The notes: a model not told the origin generated them from the letters alone. Shown: positions 9,561 through 18,868, counted from the first letter of the stretch. The stretch is DNA of 44,156 nucleotides from Trichodesmium sp. MAG_R02 (GCA_023356605.1 JAKQYE010000016.1:1-44156); one strand, 5' to 3'. Numbers and translations are program-made.

Positions 9561-9658
9561 TTCTTTTAACCCACATTATTAATTACCCCTGTAATTTTTC
9601 CAGTCATTTTTATCCCTTTCCAAGGTTGGCATTAATCCATGATAAATGATATAATAGT

Positions 9659-11659
9659 CTAAGACTTCAAGGATTTAAAGACTGCCTGAAACTCATCGTA
9701 ACTAATTAGATAGTCCCCACTGGTGTCTGCTGCTTCCAACATCCTTTCAATTTGAAAATCAGTAATATGGGGATCGATAGTACGGATATAAATTTTTAAT
9801 TCATGCAAACTTATATAGCCTGAGGCATCTGTATCAATTTGTTCAAAAAATGTGCGGAGTTCCTCTTCTCGCCCAGCACTGAGGTATTCTAACAAACCAA
9901 TACGTTCAGCGATCGCCTTCCACAACTGATAGGGGTCAGTCTTTTTAAGAGCATCTGCTTCGTCATTTGCAGTAATGCTATATTGTTGGCGAAGTTCTTT
10001 AACTAAATTGCGAGCTTCTGGAGATAAACTTTTCAAAAGGTCTTCTAACACTTCTAAGGATGTTTTCCTAGAGAATACTTTCATTAACTCAGGCACCAAG
10101 ATTTCATCTGGGTTAGTTTTCTGAGCGAGTAAGATAATTTCCAGCAAAGTTTCTCGATAGCTTTCTAAGCGCAAAGTGTTTTCTCTATTCCGCAGCATAT
10201 GAGGATCGAACAGCTCAGGATATTGCTGGCCTAGTTCGGTTAAGATGGTATCGTGCTCTTGATCGGAAATATCCAGTTCTTGCCGTATGTCCTTGAAGCT
10301 TTGCAGACTATCAGTTGGGCTTACGTAACCCTCATCAATGGTATCTCGCAGTATAATTTTGTAAGTTTGTAAGCGTTGCTCTTGGCGAAAATCAGGCAAA
10401 ACTTTAGCAAGAACATAGATTTCATCTGTATTAAGATCGTCAATGGATCGCCCTTCTAAAAACTTTATGCTATCCAAATTCAACCGTTTAAGCTGCTTTC
10501 GTAATCGACTCGCAATACTTTCTCGTTGATAATAACTAGGAGTGCGCTGCCAAGTTCTATAGAGCCACAAGCTACTAGATACAGCTATTAAAACTTTAAA
10601 AAGATTGGGTAAGGGTGATGGCAACAAATGAATAAAACCGTACCCTGCAAAAACAAAAAAGAAATTGAAAATGAAAAATGTACACAAAGTAAACATTCGA
10701 TGTCGAATAATTAGAGGGTCAGTCTGTCTGTGATGGCGATTATGATAGGCTTTATAAATGTTTTCCAAGGCATTACCAACGCTTATAGAACCAAAGGTAA
10801 ACAGACTCAGAGTTATAGGTACTGCTGCGAGTTTAGGAATGTCTACAGGCTCATCTAACAAATAATACCCAGGTTTGAGTAAATTAGCCAGTTGATTTTC
10901 TTCGTGAGCCCAAGCCCCTGAGAAATAATAATCCCAATTCCCTGCATAAAGATAGTAATAAACAAAATATCCAACTACAAGACCAACATAAGCATAGTAG
11001 AGCCATTTCTGCCGTGGGTTACTTATCCCATGCCAATAGGAATATTCGGCGTCTATATCAATACAAGGGCTTTGACAGGCAACACAAGCACTCAATTCTT
11101 TACCATCTTGAGTTATTGTACGACACATAGATTGAGTAATGCGTTTACCATCGCCTTTGTGAGCAATACTATTAAAAAGTCCTCTTGGTTCTGCATAAAT
11201 TTTTTGTACCGGAGCCATCGGACAAATATACTGACACCAAGCCTTACCCCCATAGAGGAAACCGACAGTTAATGCTGCAATAATGGTGAATATTAAAAAC
11301 AAACCTAAAGCCAAACGATTAGAGTTAACAAAAAGAATACGGCTACACAGCCCCACAAAGAAAAGACCAAATTGTAGGTAAAGATGATTCTGAGCTAGCC
11401 ATGAATTTCTGGAAACTTTGACCAATTCCTTGCGCACTTTACCCGTTTTATTGATGCGATCGCGTTTACGTTCCCATCCCAAGGCACGAGGAATTTGTGA
11501 AATAAAGGATAAGGGACAAATCCGTCGCCAAAATTCGTGTCCTAACACAAACAAAATCAAAATTGAAGTTGGTACGACAATGCCCCAAAAAATGGAAGCT
11601 CCCATCCCATAGGGTTTCTCTTCAATACATTTTCCTTGTAACAGGACGCAGTTTTCCAT
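9659..11659 (-). CDS. Polyferredoxin-like membrane protein with C-terminal EF-hands
   Basis: At least 666 residues. The N-terminal half is a membrane iron-sulfur module: hydrophobic segments around 23-45, 94-112 and 117-137, then WCQYICPMAP (C142, C146), C179 and ACVACQSPCI (C192, C195, C199), resembling NapH/RdxA-type 4Fe-4S proteins. More membrane segments follow at about 222-240, 280-296, 322-345 and 352-366. The soluble C-terminal third is helical and ends in two EF-hand loops, DTDASGYISLHE and DTSGDYLISYDE, both with acceptable calcium ligands. It may pass electrons in the membrane under calcium control; this is inference. The annotated ATG (MENCVLL) lacks a convincing ribosome site, and the frame stays open 55 more codons upstream (see 11660-11836). 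Confidence 0.8.
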   Translation of the reverse strand: MENCVLLQGKCIEEKPYGMGASIFWGIVVPTSILILFVLGHEFWRRICPLSFISQIPRALGWERKRDRINKTGKVRKELVKVSRNSWLAQNHLYLQFGLFFVGLCSRILFVNSNRLALGLFLIFTIIAALTVGFLYGGKAWCQYICPMAPVQKIYAEPRGLFNSIAHKGDGKRITQSMCRTITQDGKELSACVACQSPCIDIDAEYSYWHGISNPRQKWLYYAYVGLVVGYFVYYYLYAGNWDYYFSGAWAHEENQLANLLKPGYYLLDEPVDIPKLAAVPITLSLFTFGSISVGNALENIYKAYHNRHHRQTDPLIIRHRMFTLCTFFIFNFFFVFAGYGFIHLLPSPLPNLFKVLIAVSSSLWLYRTWQRTPSYYQRESIASRLRKQLKRLNLDSIKFLEGRSIDDLNTDEIYVLAKVLPDFRQEQRLQTYKIILRDTIDEGYVSPTDSLQSFKDIRQELDISDQEHDTILTELGQQYPELFDPHMLRNRENTLRLESYRETLLEIILLAQKTNPDEILVPELMKVFSRKTSLEVLEDLLKSLSPEARNLVKELRQQYSITANDEADALKKTDPYQLWKAIAERIGLLEYLSAGREEELRTFFEQIDTDASGYISLHELKIYIRTIDPHITDFQIERMLEAADTSGDYLISYDEFQAVFKSLKS

Positions 11660-11836
11660 ATTTAGTCTGAATGGACTTACTGCATTGGAAGGTTCTGTGA
11701 GCTGAGTGGATAGTGGATCATAGAATAATGAAATAATCAGGAGACACCAACCCAGTGTAACTATCCATCGTACTCGATGAATTGTGATTTCAGAAGTATT
11801 ACCTAGTATGGCTAAAGTTTTTTTTCAAGACATCAT
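11660..11836 (-). other. In-frame 5' extension of the membrane protein, cut by a TGA
   Basis: Upstream of the ATG at 11659 the same frame is open for 55 codons and reads like protein: TLAILGNTSEITIHRVRW, a hydrophobic helix (WIVTLGWCLLIISLFYDP), then LTEPSNAVSPFRLN. It is preceded by ATG-ATG-TCT-TGA (TGA at 11825-11827) followed by a run of eight A. Homologues that I recall have this first membrane helix. The TGA could be a mutated TGG, a sequencing error next to the homopolymer, or the gene may use a non-ATG start. Confidence 0.6.
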
Positions 11837-12024
11837 TTCAATTTTAGCCCATTTTTTCTTGACACTACCAGACTCATATGGAGGTTGTATCCAACTGATC
11901 TAAGACCAATCTTTAATTGGCCATAATTACTATATATATATATTATTAGAACACCGTATATATAATTCTCAATAGCTATTAAGAGAAAATCAGGACAACC
12001 ACACACATAACGCCCAGTTTTCAT

Positions 12025-12066
12025 CCCGGCCCTCTCCTTCCCAAGAGCGCGGGACTTCCCGCCGGG
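12025..12066. other. GC-rich nested hairpin between two genes
   Basis: CCCGGC...GCCGGG encloses a second pair GCGGGA/TCCCGC. It lies just past the stop codon of the squalene/phytoene synthase-like gene and is far richer in GC than its surroundings. It resembles subterminal hairpins of IS200/IS605 elements or could serve as a transcript end; there is no U-tract. Confidence 0.4.
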
Positions 12067-12070
12067 GGAG

Positions 12071-12895
12071 TTAAGCAGAATTATTGCAACGAGAAATTAA
12101 TTCCATCACTTCTGAACGAGTCAGCTTTTCTTGCCCCATTGTTAGAATATCTAGAGTTGCATGAGCAAGGGTGAGAGGAATTTGACAAAAATTTTTTGCT
12201 GGTCCTGAAGGAAGAGAATTAGTATAAGAATCAGCCAATAAAAGATTACGTTGAGCATAAGCTTGCATATTTTCCGCACTCCAACCATGAGGAAAAAAAT
12301 CTACGCCCCTAACTAAATCTTCTGAATGGTTACGGAGAATATTTACCGCCTGTAGACCACGCCCAAATCCAATTGCCTGAGTACGATTAGTCTGAGTATT
12401 ATCATACCAACTCCATAAATCCGAAAGTAATAAACCTACTGCACCAGCCACACTAAAAGTGTAACGATCCAAATCTGATTCAGTGTGGATCGTCCAATTA
12501 TTTTCAGCCCAATAAGCCATCCGGTCTGCCATTGCTGCAGTTTCATCCCAAATCCTAGGTGCTATGGTGGCTGAAGCTAGTATTGCCCATTCTCCTACTC
12601 TTTTTGTTACTTCTGGTAGGTGACTAATATTCAGGTCTAATTTCTCTGAAAAGTTAAGAAAACTGGAATGGTCAACTGCTTCCTGTAAAACAAGACTAAT
12701 CTTTCGTAACAATTTTGCCTTTGTGAAGTTATCTAGATCTCGATGATCCTCAATTTCGTCAATGGCACGCATACAAAGATAAGCCGATGCCACTGCCTCT
12801 TTTAGGCCAGATGGTAATTGACTAATAGGGATATAAAAAGTTCGGCTAGTTTCTTTTAGTATCTCTAGGGCATCTTTATCTTTGGGTATATTCAT
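12071..12895 (-). CDS. Squalene/phytoene synthase family protein
   Basis: A 274-residue member of the head-to-head prenyl synthases, which join two C15 or C20 diphosphates at the membrane surface to start squalene or carotenoid synthesis. Visible motifs are SRTFYIPISQLP at the N-terminus, the first acidic motif MRAIDEIEDH (near 42-51), and the second acidic region NILRNHSEDLVRGVDFFP (near 186-203). In the second region the first aspartate of the usual DxxED is an asparagine; whether this is typical of the subfamily needs an alignment. DEIED is closer to squalene synthase-like proteins than to CrtB. GAGGAG lies 9 bases before the ATG. Isolated gene. Product specificity cannot be assigned. Confidence 0.8.
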   Translation of the reverse strand: MNIPKDKDALEILKETSRTFYIPISQLPSGLKEAVASAYLCMRAIDEIEDHRDLDNFTKAKLLRKISLVLQEAVDHSSFLNFSEKLDLNISHLPEVTKRVGEWAILASATIAPRIWDETAAMADRMAYWAENNWTIHTESDLDRYTFSVAGAVGLLLSDLWSWYDNTQTNRTQAIGFGRGLQAVNILRNHSEDLVRGVDFFPHGWSAENMQAYAQRNLLLADSYTNSLPSGPAKNFCQIPLTLAHATLDILTMGQEKLTRSEVMELISRCNNSA

Positions 12896-13271
12896 CTAAT
12901 TAAACTCCTCACGGCCATTTTTAGTTTAGGGTATCAGTTTTAATGCTCCACTCTGATCTGAATTATTGGGGCATTCTGAAAACTTAAATTAAGGATAAAC
13001 TGCCAGTCTACTATAACTCTATTGACAGTCCCTGGAATCATAATTTTCAAGTTTTATCCTAAAAATGCAATACCCTTCGCTTAAGGATTTTTTTGGCAAT
13101 TATTTAATCTGAAAAGCTCATCTAACGGTTCCATATCATAAGAGTGTTGGCATGATCTGAATCTTATTCTCCTTAAATGGACATTTAATCATAATGTCCA
13201 AAATTAAAAGAATTTAAACTATTGATCATATGTAACAATACTAGTCTTCCCGTGCGTAAGTCCTACTGGTA
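12896..13271. other. Spacer without a recognisable gene
   Basis: No supported coding sequence. Near the right edge TGCGTAAGTCCTA (13253-13265) is half of a family A terminus without its partner. Confidence 0.4.
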
Positions 13272-13503
13272 TTACTTACTAATCATTTGTTCTAGCATCG
13301 GTAGTCCAAAAGCAATAATAATACTAACTCCTAAATTTATAAACGCTTCTAAGGTATAACTGAAAATAATTTTACCTGCATCCTTAATTTCAGGATTTTG
13401 GAAATTGTGGACTGTTGCTACCTCTGTTTCAGCTAAAAGACCAATAGAAACCCAAGTTGTACTCATCGGCATCTTGCTCCATTCTTCGAATAAGAATAAG
13501 ATT
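13272..13503 (-). pseudogene. Permease-like membrane protein, C-terminal fragment
   Basis: Minus-strand frame reading FLFEEWSKMPMSTTWVSIGLL, then QNPEIKDAGKIIF and a final hydrophobic helix GVSIIIAFGLPML. MPMSTTWVSIGLL is the second conserved STT motif of a PiT-like permease family. Its sister motif IPVSTNFLILTVF lies on the same strand at about 15050. The two pieces therefore look like the ends of one gene, separated by about 1.4 kb of mobile DNA (13505-14900). The frame degrades at the junction with the family D repeat. Confidence 0.65.
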
Positions 13504-13504
13504 A

Positions 13505-13910
13505 AATAGCTATTTCATACATAATTAGTTCATTTCAAGTCCAAAAAATTAAAAATAAAGGGGTTCAAGAATATATATCAATAAATAATGAAAAGGGTAG
13601 AAAAGAAAGAAGACACAGTAGTTTTTTTGTAGGATTATCTATGATTTATTGGGCAATAAATGATGATTTCCATGCTAAGAATTAGTAGAAAATTTAATGA
13701 GCCAAAATCGTCATAAATTACTATTTTATAAAAGGGGACTCAAAGCGATGAATACAGTGGTTAATTAGACTGTAATTTTTGATTAACAATAAATTAATAA
13801 GGGTGAGTTTTTTAATAATACTATATTATGATACAGCTTGAATAATTCTTCAACACGGTTAGGGGGCGTAGTGCGATCGCTCTGACGCCCCAGCATTTCG
13901 TATTGAGCGT
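13505..13910 (+). repeat. Family D repeat, copy 2 (about 406 bp)
   Basis: From ATAGCTATTTCATAC to the block CATTTCGTATTGAGCG. It matches 17825-18236 in inverse orientation along its whole length, with about 410 bp in each copy. A run of shared landmarks (AAATAAAGGGGTT, GAAGACACAGTAG, GGATTATCT, GGTTAATTAGACTGTAA) sits in the same order. The two copies bracket about 3.9 kb. It interrupts the permease-like pseudogene. No terminal inverted repeat is obvious. Confidence 0.75.
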
Positions 13911-14029
13911 TTTCTTTTTGTTGAAATATTATTCAGTCCCCGAAGGCAAATTCTTCTCTAAATATAGCTTTAAACTAGGTTGTCGCCCCGTGAGGAGTGA
14001 ACTACAAAAGTATAAAATGTGACTAAAGA

Positions 14030-14900
14030 CAAAATAGTTATCTAGAGCGATCGCTCTTTCCCAAAAAATAGCCAGACCATATTCACCAGATTTACGTCAC
14101 ACAGGCACTGTGAATCCAAAACAACGTGGAGGAGGGCCAAAGATTAAAATTGAGAATAATTTTGATTTTTTAATGAGCGCAGAAAATTCAACAAAAACCA
14201 GATATTTTACTTTGTTAGTTATGTCAGTATTTAAAAAGTAAGACAGCAGTAAAACTTAGTATATCAACAATGTATCGAACTTTAAAAAAACTCAATATGA
14301 GTAGAAAAAAAAGTATTTTTGCTTCTTAATAGGAGAGAGAAGATGTTAATAAAAAAACCTAATAGTATCGAAAATAGTTAGATTTAATAGATACACATAA
14401 TAAGCGTACTTGTTAATAAATCAGTGGTAAATTTAGGTGTAACTAGTCTTTATGCTAGAGAAAAAATAGGAGAAAGAGTAGTCACAAATACTCCATGAAA
14501 ATCGAGATAGCAATACAAGTATCTTAGGAGCATTAAGTCTAAATGGTTTAATTGCATCAATTACGGTAATTGGCAGTACAAATAAAAAATATCTGAAATA
14601 TATATTGAACAAATTTTAGTACCTCAGTTATGGCGCTTAAGCAATTATTTTGATGGATAATTTAAGTATCTATCAAGGGCAAAGAATTGAATAATTAATG
14701 GACTCAGCAGGAGCTAAATTAATATTCTTACCAGCTTACTCTCCAGAGAGAGTCGCCTATAGAATTATGCTGGTCAAAATTTAAGAATTTCCTCCGTTCT
14801 TATGAAGCTCGAATTTCAGAACAATTGGATCGAGTGATTAGTAAGCGCGATCGCTCAAATTACTGAAGACGATGTCATGAGAACCTCTGTAATAGGTGTT
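14030..14900 (+). pseudogene. IS630-family transposase remnant, second subfamily
   Basis: Plus-strand pieces in changing frames line up with an IS630 transposase: HTGTVNPKQRGGGPKIKI (about 14098-14152), TLKKLNMSRKK (about 14281), VNLGVTSLYAREKIGERVVTN (about 14428), SLNGLIASITVIGSTN (about 14538), YIEQILVPQLW, MDNLS, AGAKLIFLPAYSP, IELCWSKFKNFLRSYEAR and EQLDRVIS. The catalytic MDN aspartate and the IEL glutamate survive, but many stops and frameshifts intervene. It differs clearly from the copy at 3712. It is inserted between the two halves of the permease-like pseudogene. Confidence 0.85.
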
Positions 14901-14904
14901 TTTT

Positions 14905-15376
14905 TGTAAGATGTATTGAGAAATTTATTTTCTAAATCTTTGGTAACAAAGTTATAGACAAGTATACCTGTGGTAAAAGTCAGAACATATCCCAAAAATG
15001 ATTTAGTTAGCATACTAGTAATATTCAATGGAGCAAATACTGTGAGAATTAGAAAATTAGTACTAACAGGAATTCCCCAATTTGTTAAAACAAAAGTACA
15101 AGAGGAGAGACTACATAAATCCAGCTAAAATTTTCAGGAAAAGGAAACTTTTCTAAACGCCCATAAGCTATATTTCCACCATTTACACTCCAGTTATAGA
15201 AAAAAAACTCCCAATAATACAGAGTAGACAAATAGCCAAAGTACCCACCAAGGATTCTTAGAGTTAGAACTTAAAAATGTGTCGATAATTTGAATTGCTT
15301 CGTTAGCTATAATCGAATATGATACTAGTAGAAACCCAACCAACATAAATAAATATTGACTGTTCATATATCTCAA
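14905..15376 (-). pseudogene. Permease-like membrane protein, N-terminal fragment
   Basis: Starts with ATG at 15376: MNSQYLFMLVGFLLVSYSIIANEAIQ, then NPWWVLWLFVYSVLLG. After a frameshift comes NWSVNGGNIAYGRLEKFPFPENFSWIYVV, and after another TNWGIPVSTNFLILTVFAP, then SMLTKSFLGYVLTFTTGILVYNF. Several membrane helices and the IPVST motif suggest a PiT-like transporter relative. The C-terminal part lies at 13272-13503. Two frameshifts plus the insertion make it a pseudogene. Confidence 0.65.
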
Positions 15377-15866
15377 GATATCCTTAGATATTTAAATATA
15401 AATTATAATAATTATAGTTGAGCTGATAAATGAGATTATTTATTTTTATACCTATGACTTTAAAGCTCAAATATTTTTGACTAAGCTAGTGTGAGGTATC
15501 CCACAAAATTTTGATATATAAGGTTAACAGTAGATTAAATTTTAGGGGTAATATTATCTAATTAAATATTATTTATAAAAGTTATTTTACATTTTCCATG
15601 GCCTCAAGGGAATTCCTACCGGGCCAAAGCTGCTAGAAAGAGGCCAGAGGCAATATTGAAGATACTTTCCCCGGTAAAAATAACCTCTCAACAGCAATGC
15701 TAGAAAGATTACAAGGTGATTTTGTTTAACCTAGTATCGAAGGGACAAATAAAGTATTATATTATTGAATATAAGTACAAAAAAAGTAGAATTTGTAAAC
15801 AAAAAAGTCAAATTAATTTCTGGTAAAATTTAAAAATGAACTATATTCCAGAAAGATTATTTTTTA
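15377..15866. other. Spacer without a recognisable gene
   Basis: Strongly AT-rich apart from a GC-richer block at 15598-15710, which has no family I recognise. It holds the promoter region of the following DUF2237 gene, but no clear motif can be picked. Confidence 0.35.
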
Positions 15867-16238
15867 ATGACAGAAACACTAAATGTATTGGGCGAAAAAC
15901 TAGAAATTTGCTGCACTTCTCCTATGACTGGATTTTATCGAGATGGATATTGTCAAACAGAAATGTCTGATGTAGGTTCCCACGTTGTTTGTGCAGAAGT
16001 AACAGAAGATTTCTTAGAATTTACTAAACGTCGTGGTAATGATTTGAGTACGCCTAGACCAGAATATTCATTTCCTGGTTTAAAACCAGGCGATCGCTGG
16101 TGTTTGTGTGTATCTCGTTGGAAAGAAGCACTTGACTCTGGAGTTGCACCACCAGTAGTTTTGTCAGCAACCCATCAAAAAGCATTACAAGTTGTAGCTC
16201 TAGAGGTTTTGCAGGAACATTCACTTGTAATTAATTAA
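15867..16238 (+). CDS. DUF2237 family protein
   Basis: A small soluble protein of 123 residues that covers the whole DUF2237 domain: NVLGEKLEICCTSPMTGFYRDGYC near the start, VGSHVVCAEVTEDFLEFTKRRGNDLSTP, then FPGLKPGDRWCLCVSRWKEA and GVAPPVVLSATHQKAL. Conserved cysteines (ICC, GYC, VVC, WCLC) suggest a metal or redox role, but no function is established as far as I know. Start ATG fits the family. Free-standing gene. Confidence 0.9.
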   Translation: MTETLNVLGEKLEICCTSPMTGFYRDGYCQTEMSDVGSHVVCAEVTEDFLEFTKRRGNDLSTPRPEYSFPGLKPGDRWCLCVSRWKEALDSGVAPPVVLSATHQKALQVVALEVLQEHSLVIN

Positions 16239-16384
16239 ATGTGATTAATCATCATCCTTGGTTATTAATAATCACATTTCTCAAAAATCTTTCTACATTT
16301 TCTTGATACGGGAGTAGGTAACTTACCCCTAACTCCTCTTAACCCACCTCTAACCCCCTCTTGGGAGGGGGTCTTCTGTTAATA

Positions 16385-16473
16385 TAGTCATTTCAAATTA
16401 TATGGGAAAACTTTTTCTGCTGAAACTCAGTTATAGCAAGAAATACTTGTCTCAATCTAAATTAAAATAACTA
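16385..16473. repeat. Family C miniature element, copy 1 (89 bp)
   Basis: TAGTCATTTCAAATTATA at the left, AATTAAAATAACTA at the right. TA precedes it (16383-16384); the right neighbour is TG, probably a mutated TA. Interior TTATAGCAAGAAATACTTGTCTCAAT is typical of the family. Confidence 0.8.
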
Positions 16474-16690
16474 TGCCTTAATAAAACTGATATAAAACCT
16501 TACTGGTTATGACATTTTCTGGTTGAGAACCTTTTGGTATGTATGTCTAATACTCTTTTCCCTACTGATGTTTTAACAGCATTTATATCCCTGTGTCCTT
16601 TCCTATTTTATCTGCTACATCATACATTAACTCAAAATTACGTCAGCAGTTTCTCTTGAGTTAACAAATTATAGGACTTAATGACTTGGA

Positions 16691-16780
16691 CAGGACTTAC
16701 GCAAAGACGCTAATTGTAGTGTAAATATCGGAAATAATTATCAAAAACACACTATATATAGAAGCAATACGTAAGTCCTG
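16691..16780. repeat. Family A miniature repeat, copy 6 (90 bp)
   Basis: CAGGACTTACGC to ACGTAAGTCCTG with a perfect TTGGA duplication at 16686-16690 and 16781-16785. The interior matches copy 5 at 6076. Confidence 0.9.
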
Positions 16781-16834
16781 TTGGAATAACTGATACATTT
16801 GCAATGCTTTATAACGTAAATTGTAAACATATGT

Positions 16835-16955
16835 AGTGTCTACTTGAATAGTTACAATTAAAACTTATAGTATAAAATAGCTTTAAATCATATAATTTAA
16901 AGCTAAAAGCTATGCTACATATCATAGATTTTTTATTACTAATTATCCAGACATA
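16835..16955. repeat. Family E repeat, copy 1
   Basis: Bounded by GTGTCTACTTGAATAGTTACAATT at the left and CTAATTATCCAGACAT at the right. The same layout is present at 34265-34385 and inverted at 22947-23065. Terminal TGTCTRG/CYAGACA inverted ends, about 120 bp, non-coding. It lies just downstream of the DUF1295 gene. Confidence 0.65.
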
Positions 16956-16991
16956 ATATAAGCTATTCCTCCTTCCTTCTTAATAAATGTT

Positions 16992-17657
16992 TTAACTACT
17001 TTCTTCACTAACTTTTTGAGCTTCTTGGTTAAGAGAATTATCACCCCATAGTTGAGGAATAATTAAACCTGAATTAGCCTTATATTCTGTAAATTCTAGG
17101 TGACGAGATAAAGATTTATCTTTTTTTAGCATATTAGGAATAAAGATTAAGGCAAAAAATCCTCCTAGAATTAAATAAGGTAGCCAATGTTGGGCTAACA
17201 TTGCAAAGGAAAGATAAATAAATATTTCTCCTAAATAGTTTGTATTTCGGCAACGAGCAAAAAATCCTTCTGTGATTAATCCTGGTCTATATTTAAGAGT
17301 ATAATATTTTTGAGCGTCACTACTGTAGTGAAAGAAAATGCCAAAAATATTTAGGGAAATTGCAGCAGCTACTAAAGGTATTGGAGGTTCAGTCCCACTA
17401 CTAATTAAAATATAAGGAGCTACCCAATATAAACATACTACTACAAAAGGAATAATGCCTTGCAATATAGGTATTTTTTGTTCCCATTGTTTGTCTGGAT
17501 AGATACGGTCTTTTAGTAGCCATAAAATTCCATAGGTACCATGTAAAGCTAGATAAACCCAAGGACCCAAAGTAAAGTTTTGGTAGGCTATCATTATTAC
17601 CAATATGAAGATAAAGGTAGTAGCCTTATGGAGATTAATTAGATGTTTTGGTTTCAT
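16992..17657 (-). CDS. DUF1295 / ICMT-like membrane protein
   Basis: An integral membrane protein of about 221 residues with roughly five or six hydrophobic segments. The conserved stretch GLITEGFFARCRNTNYLGEIFIYLSF is typical of the DUF1295 and isoprenylcysteine methyltransferase-like superfamily, in which the RNxNY(L)GE region binds the methyl donor or reductant. The substrate is unknown. I start at the ATG of MKPKHLINLHK; an in-frame TTG eight codons earlier is possible. The C-terminal tail (NSLNQEAQKVSEESS) is hydrophilic. It stands alone between repeat-rich spacers. Confidence 0.8.
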   Translation of the reverse strand: MKPKHLINLHKATTFIFILVIMIAYQNFTLGPWVYLALHGTYGILWLLKDRIYPDKQWEQKIPILQGIIPFVVVCLYWVAPYILISSGTEPPIPLVAAAISLNIFGIFFHYSSDAQKYYTLKYRPGLITEGFFARCRNTNYLGEIFIYLSFAMLAQHWLPYLILGGFFALIFIPNMLKKDKSLSRHLEFTEYKANSGLIIPQLWGDNSLNQEAQKVSEESS

Positions 17658-17824
17658 TATCAGTAATAGTTGTACTTTCAAAATATCTGGTTTTTCAAGT
17701 ATATACTAATTCTACCCAAGCATAGAGATATCGCCGAAGTCACAAGGTGCGCAGCTAAATTAATAGCACGAACTATATTTGAGAATATCTACACCCTAAA
17801 TGTGCAACACTATATCAATTTATA

Positions 17825-18236
17825 ACGCTCAATACGAAATGTCGGGGTGTAGTGCGAGGGCAAAGCTCTCGCACTACATACCCTAACTGTGTTGAATAAT
17901 TATTCAAGCTGTATTGGAGAATAATACCATGAAAAAACTCACCCTTATTAATTAATTGTCAATCAAAAATTACAGTCTAATTAACCACTCTATTTATCTC
18001 TTTGAGTCCCCTTCGATAATATAGTAATTTATAACGATTTTGGCTCATAAAATTTTTTACTAATTCCCAGATAAGATGATAATTTATTGCCCAACAAATA
18101 GTAGATAATCCTACAAAAAAACTACTGTGTCTTCTTTCTTTTCTTCTTTTTTCATTAGTTCTTGATATATATTTTTAAACCCCTTTATTTTTGATTTTTT
18201 GGACTTGAAATGAATTAAGTGTGTATGAAATAGCTA
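17825..18236 (-). repeat. Family D repeat, copy 3 (about 412 bp, inverted)
   Basis: From CGCTCAATACGAAATG to GTATGAAATAGCTA, inverse of 13505-13910. It carries an extra inverted pair, GTAGTGCGAG/CTCGCACTAC, in its outer part (17850-17878), where copy 2 has a GCGATCGC. A family B element is inserted at its end, at 18237. Confidence 0.75.
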
Positions 18237-18370
18237 TAGCAGTCCTAAATCGGTTGCGACACTTCAATAAGTAAATAAAACTTTTAAAACTCTTACCTAT
18301 TATCTGTTCCCTATTCCCTGTCCCCTAAAAACCATTAGGATTTTTGCCACGAACATTCATAGGATTGCTA
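18237..18370. repeat. Family B miniature element, copy 3 (134 bp)
   Basis: TAGCAGTCC to GGATTGCTA with TA at 18235-18236 and 18371-18372. It separates family D copy 3 from the IS4 remnant. The interior has repeated GTTCCCTATTCCCTG-like text also seen in copy 1. Confidence 0.9.
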
Positions 18371-18734
18371 TATTAATAAAATTAAATTATTCAATCTCGT
18401 TTCATTGGCATTCGCTGATACAAGAATTGTAACCACCAGTTTTATAGTCTTTAAACATTGCTTCAATTCCCATTCTCTGACTATATATTTTTTTGATCTT
18501 TTTAGGAAATGATAAATTGGTGAGAATATACCATTTCTCGAAAACATATTTTTGACAATATTTCTGTTTTTTATAATTGAGTAAATTATATGTTTTTACG
18601 TTCAAGATTTTGCTTATTTTTTGGTTCAATAACAGTTTAGTTTGACGGACATTTACTTTTAATTCTGAGAGTTTACAACATTTCTTACCTCGTTTAATCA
18701 TGGTTGATTTTTTTTTGTCTCAAAACAAAATATA

Positions 18735-18868
18735 TAGCAGTCCGCGCATAGGTTGCGGCGAATCAAAAAGTAGATAAAAAAGTTGAAACTCTTACCTGTT
18801 GGCTCTTGCCTCTTGCTTGTTGCCTAAAAAGCAGTAAGATTTTTGCCACAAATAAAATAGGATTGCTA
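18735..18868. repeat. Family B miniature element, copy 4 (134 bp)
   Basis: TAGCAGTCC to GGATTGCTA, flanked by TA at 18733-18734 and 18869-18870, inside the IS4 transposase. The empty site reads GGC-CAG-ATA-TAT-TTT-GTT on the minus strand, coding GQIYFV. Confidence 0.92.

Noticed and set aside
11833..12024. Minus-strand open frame of 63 codons between two genes
   Set aside because: No family, no ribosome site, ends at AT-rich spacer; the SVGYNLH part matches dispersed GTTGGATAC repeats.
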